DNA of 26,671 nucleotides, taken from positions 1 through 26,671 of the forward strand of contig DIZI01000023.1 in NCBI GenBank assembly GCA_002427885.1, in the 5' to 3' direction. The position numbers and the translations under genes are program-made. Positions 24,124 to 26,671 of this stretch are shown piece by piece; the first letter of the stretch is position 1; each line of letters starts with the position of its first letter. The stretch comes from Paludibacter sp. UBA6032 (lineage in GTDB: Bacteria; Bacteroidota; Bacteroidia; Bacteroidales; Paludibacteraceae). The notes beneath the pieces are model-generated. The model was not told the DNA's origin. It searched no databases and was given only the letters and a program-made list of their open reading frames with translations.

Positions 24124-26142
24124 TTATTTTTGAACGTAAAAAAGTTGTTTCACGGTATTTTTCAAACGCTGAAGTGTCCATTCCATAAACCATTCAGGTA
24201 AATTATCAGTCCAACGTTGCGGATGGGTGGTTATCATCAACGCATTTACAGGAGGTTCCGTTTTTAACCAATTTATAAAATCAAAACTGGAATGAATTAT
24301 TAATCCTTTCAGTTTCTTATTTACTTTAGCTTCTCTTACTTCCAAAATCCGTTTGTCCCGCACATTGTATTTATCACCATTCCACATGCGGGCTGTATCG
24401 GTAAAATAGGCAATTTTTCCTTTCGACAGGGAATCCGGTGTCAGTAAATCCAAATAGGGTTCACCAATAATACCATAATCGCGGTAATTATACGATTTCC
24501 AAAGATCACGGTTATCCCATTTTGAGGTTGGACTTCCATGCATGGTAATTGTTTTTACAGGATAGAACTCACGGAAGTAAGCCAATTGTTTTTCAAAATG
24601 CTGTATCGATTTTTCAACATCACCGTTATATAGTGACATATCTTCATAATGATAGCCAATTTCATGATTTAAGGCTGCAATAGCCCTGATGATTGCCGGT
24701 TGATTGCTCTGTGGAACAACCCGGAAATAATAACTGGAACGTATACCCATTTCTGCCTCAATTTTTGCCGTTGCCAGTGAATGAGAAGCTTTTAAATCAA
24801 CATCGTGACGAAGTATAACATATTTACCCTGAGCCTTACCCAGGCACCAATCCTCGAAAGTATAGAAAGCATAACCGGCTTGTTGGATGGTTATTAATAA
24901 ATTACGATAAGTGCTAAGGGTAAAATCACTCTTTGCCGCAAATCGACTTAATTTTTTATAGGTTGAAAGATTCTTTTCGGATATCTTCTCTGTTTGAGTT
25001 GAAACCGAATGAATTTTTTTTGATTCTTTTTCAACTTCCTTTTGTATCCCCCTGAATCTATATTGATAATCAGGATTTTCTTTTAAAATTCGGGCACTTG
25101 CCGGATAATTTTCGATAAACCATACCATAAAGGCAGTTACATCAATTTTATCGGCAAGCATAACTTTTCTGCGTTCCTGAAATAATGATAGCAATCCTTC
25201 GTGTGATAAAAGTTCTATTACACGTTCCGGCAATTCTTCTGCATTTTTAGTTCGTATACCGAATGTCAACTGATACTTGTGCTCTAATTCTTCCAATACG
25301 CTTATGCGTCCCGTAAAATCACTGAATCGAATGGAAGGAACCCCCAGCATGGCTGCTTCAACCGACATACTTTGACTATCGGAAATCAATAATGAAGCAA
25401 ATGCCATCAGATGATGTATATCGTTCTGATTGATTTTCAACTGATAGTCCGAAAAACGCTTATCCAGTTCTGCTTCGGAACTGATATAAACCCTGTATCC
25501 TTTTTGTTCGGCAATGTCAATAATCTTCCTGACTAAATTTTTATTTAATCCTTTGATACCTTCATCGTGATGCGCGGTCAATTGTGCCAGGCGGATAATC
25601 AGGTACTTTTCTTCCAGAATGTACTTTTCGACAATCTTTTTATCGGGCGTAAAATAGTTTGGATGCAGATAAGCCAGTTTCATATACCCATCGTAAGCTA
25701 TTTTCTTATATTCCCATTTACCAACCTTACAGACCGTCGGTACAACTATGGAAGCTGAAAAGGGATAAGTCAGTCTGGCTAATTTCGAAATAACAGTAAT
25801 ATCATCTTCCAATGTTGTGATGGCAGGTTTTCTTAAAATGGTTCCTGCCTGAGCTACCGAAGCATCAGTTCCTAATAAGATATCTGCCTTAAACCTACGG
25901 GCAATCTGGATAACATGAAGTGTTCTTTTGAATGCAGCATATAAAATTGAAATTTTAGTGTTCCTCCGGTTGATTTTCTGGATGTTTTCATATTCAAATC
26001 CATTAGCCTGTGTCAGTTCCTCCAACATATCCTTTGTTTTCAATAATATCTTCACCTGATGCCCGTCAGCACTGAGCCTGGAAATGATGTTTTTAAAAAA
26101 GTGGAACTGTGCCGGGTGGCCGAGATAGATAAGTATTTTCAT
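24124..26142 (-). CDS. Fusion: DUF354-type glycosyltransferase + polysaccharide deacetylase-like domain
   Basis: This is a predicted two-domain cytoplasmic protein (672 aa). Residues ~1-350 resemble the DUF354 family, related to GT-B glycosyltransferases and UDP-GlcNAc 2-epimerases: MKILIYLGHPAQFHFFKNI at the N-terminus and SDSQSMSVEAAMLGVPSIR (254-272) in the nucleotide-sugar-binding half. Residues ~355-400 are a charged, Ser/Thr/Lys-rich linker. Residues ~405-672 resemble the polysaccharide deacetylase (NodB-like) fold, with RHDVD (445-449, metal-ligand Asp), HEIGYHYE (493-500, HxxxH-type ligands), TMHGSPTSKWDNR (~533-545) and ITTHPQRW (637-644). Both halves look complete and the metal-binding residues are present. 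It may build and trim a surface sugar; the substrate is unknown. The four-helix-bundle gene and its repeat arm lie immediately upstream. Confidence 0.82.
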   Translation of the reverse strand: MKILIYLGHPAQFHFFKNIISRLSADGHQVKILLKTKDMLEELTQANGFEYENIQKINRRNTKISILYAAFKRTLHVIQIARRFKADILLGTDASVAQAGTILRKPAITTLEDDITVISKLARLTYPFSASIVVPTVCKVGKWEYKKIAYDGYMKLAYLHPNYFTPDKKIVEKYILEEKYLIIRLAQLTAHHDEGIKGLNKNLVRKIIDIAEQKGYRVYISSEAELDKRFSDYQLKINQNDIHHLMAFASLLISDSQSMSVEAAMLGVPSIRFSDFTGRISVLEELEHKYQLTFGIRTKNAEELPERVIELLSHEGLLSLFQERRKVMLADKIDVTAFMVWFIENYPASARILKENPDYQYRFRGIQKEVEKESKKIHSVSTQTEKISEKNLSTYKKLSRFAAKSDFTLSTYRNLLITIQQAGYAFYTFEDWCLGKAQGKYVILRHDVDLKASHSLATAKIEAEMGIRSSYYFRVVPQSNQPAIIRAIAALNHEIGYHYEDMSLYNGDVEKSIQHFEKQLAYFREFYPVKTITMHGSPTSKWDNRDLWKSYNYRDYGIIGEPYLDLLTPDSLSKGKIAYFTDTARMWNGDKYNVRDKRILEVREAKVNKKLKGLIIHSSFDFINWLKTEPPVNALMITTHPQRWTDNLPEWFMEWTLQRLKNTVKQLFYVQK

Positions 26143-26150
26143 GGGAAGGG

Positions 26151-26213
26151 TAGTGGATAGTTTATAGTATATAGTTTATAGTTTATAGTCGGTAGTTTAT
26201 AGTGGGTAGTTTA
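26151..26213. repeat. Left arm of AT-rich TAGTTTATAG array
   Basis: About six overlapping copies of TAGTTTATAG-like units run from 26151 into the stop codon of the four-helix-bundle gene (26211-26213). The 19-mer at 26164-26182 is the exact reverse complement of 26611-26629 in the right arm. The array fills the gap upstream of the fusion gene, and no promoter box was recognised in it. Confidence 0.85.
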
Positions 26214-26597
26214 AAGAGCTGAAACGCCAAATTTATCAGGATTGTTTAACATATAGGTCAACAATTTACCTACTTCAGAATTTAATAAAATAAGTTGATT
26301 GTATTTCTCTTCGTTTATATATTGACATTTAAATGAAAAATCAAGCCATACGAGAGTTTCGCTATTTTCGCCCAAACAATCAGTAATTTTCATTAGAAAG
26401 TGGTTATGATAAATTCTTTTTCGGTATGCTTCCGCTAAATTAGCACATACCGAACGAGATGAACGTCGAATTTGATCTGTCAATGAGTATTTTTCTTCTT
26501 TAGGAAATAAAATTGTTATATCAAAAATTTCACAAGCTTGATCAAATGCCCTTTTATATCCCATTAGATCCTTAAAATCCTGATAATTGCCACTCAT
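26211..26597 (-). CDS. Four-helix-bundle protein (S23/IVP-like)
   Basis: This is a small all-helical protein (128 aa) of the family first seen as the ORF inside 23S rRNA intervening sequences, related in fold to Avd of diversity-generating retroelements. The family pattern is visible: FKDLMGYKRAFDQACEIFDIT (~8-28), LTDQIRRSSRSVCANLAEAYRKR (~39-61; RSS-S-ANLAE is the hallmark), a third helix around FLMKITDCLGENSETLVWLDF (~67-87) and a fourth around KYNQLILLNSEVGKLLTYMLN. It is not inside an rRNA gene here. Function is unknown; nucleic-acid binding has been suggested for relatives. The gene exactly fills the space between two inverted repeat arrays, and its stop codon is made from array sequence. 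It is complete. Confidence 0.9.
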   Translation of the reverse strand: MSGNYQDFKDLMGYKRAFDQACEIFDITILFPKEEKYSLTDQIRRSSRSVCANLAEAYRKRIYHNHFLMKITDCLGENSETLVWLDFSFKCQYINEEKYNQLILLNSEVGKLLTYMLNNPDKFGVSAL

Positions 26598-26671
26598 ATT
26601 TACTATTTTTACTATAAACTATATACTATTTGACTATAATCTATATATTATTTACTATAAACTATTTACTA
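26598..26671. repeat. Right arm of AT-rich array, truncated by contig end
   Basis: ACTATAAACTA-type units (26611-26621 and 26654-26664, with degenerate copies between) are the inverted counterpart of the left arm. The array starts at the base after the four-helix ATG, so it also serves as that gene's leader. The window ends inside it. Confidence 0.85.

Noticed and set aside
26151..26671. CRISPR-like array at the right end
   Set aside because: Units are ~10 bases, degenerate and contiguous, without spacers of uniform length; no cas gene is present.

Overview
The window looks like one end of a draft contig from a low-GC member of the Bacteroidota, probably Bacteroidales/Marinilabiliales-like. 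The evidence is the gene content (a DUF5723-type outer-membrane barrel, an OmpA protein with thrombospondin type 3 repeats, a Wzi-like capsule protein, an M49 lipoprotein, a free-standing four-helix-bundle gene), the near absence of Shine-Dalgarno sequences, and repeated Bacteroidota-style -7 boxes (TAnnTTTG) just upstream of genes. The first 19 bases are exactly the Tn5/Nextera mosaic end, so they are library adapter, not genome. The last ~70 bases lie inside an AT-rich repeat array, which probably explains why the contig stops there.

Layout. 255-710 (+) is smpB. A long minus-strand block follows: an acyl-CoA synthetase (745-2463), a short RsmI-like methyltransferase (2705-3406), an ABC-F ATPase (3443-5377), a WecA/TagO-like polyprenyl-phosphate sugar-1-phosphate transferase (5494-6588) and a membrane-anchored nucleotide-sugar 4,6-dehydratase (6665-8611). 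The last two supply early steps of surface glycan synthesis. panB (8926-9744, +) faces a YebC-family gene (9815-10531, -) across a strong shared terminator. A probable two-gene envelope operon of unknown function follows (lipoprotein 12226-13896, barrel 10685-12217), then an SF1 helicase (14006-15400) and an OmpA/TSP3 protein (15549-17231), all minus. A lipoprotein dipeptidyl peptidase III (17657-19696, +) converges on coaE (19749-20354, -).

The right end is a second envelope/glycan group, all minus: a Wzi-like barrel (20507-22222), an unusual polytopic sugar transferase (22333-23853), and a fusion of a DUF354-type glycosyltransferase with a polysaccharide deacetylase-like domain (24124-26142). 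A four-helix-bundle gene (26211-26597) follows, bracketed by inverted TAGTTTATAG-type arrays. These genes together suggest lipid-linked glycan initiation, sugar modification and export or surface assembly, but this is inferred from families and proximity.

No tRNA, rRNA, CRISPR array, transposase or phage gene was recognised. The least explained parts are the four-helix gene with its inverted arrays, the G-run/hairpin element at 24008-24119, the fused glycosyltransferase-deacetylase, and the lipoprotein-barrel pair.
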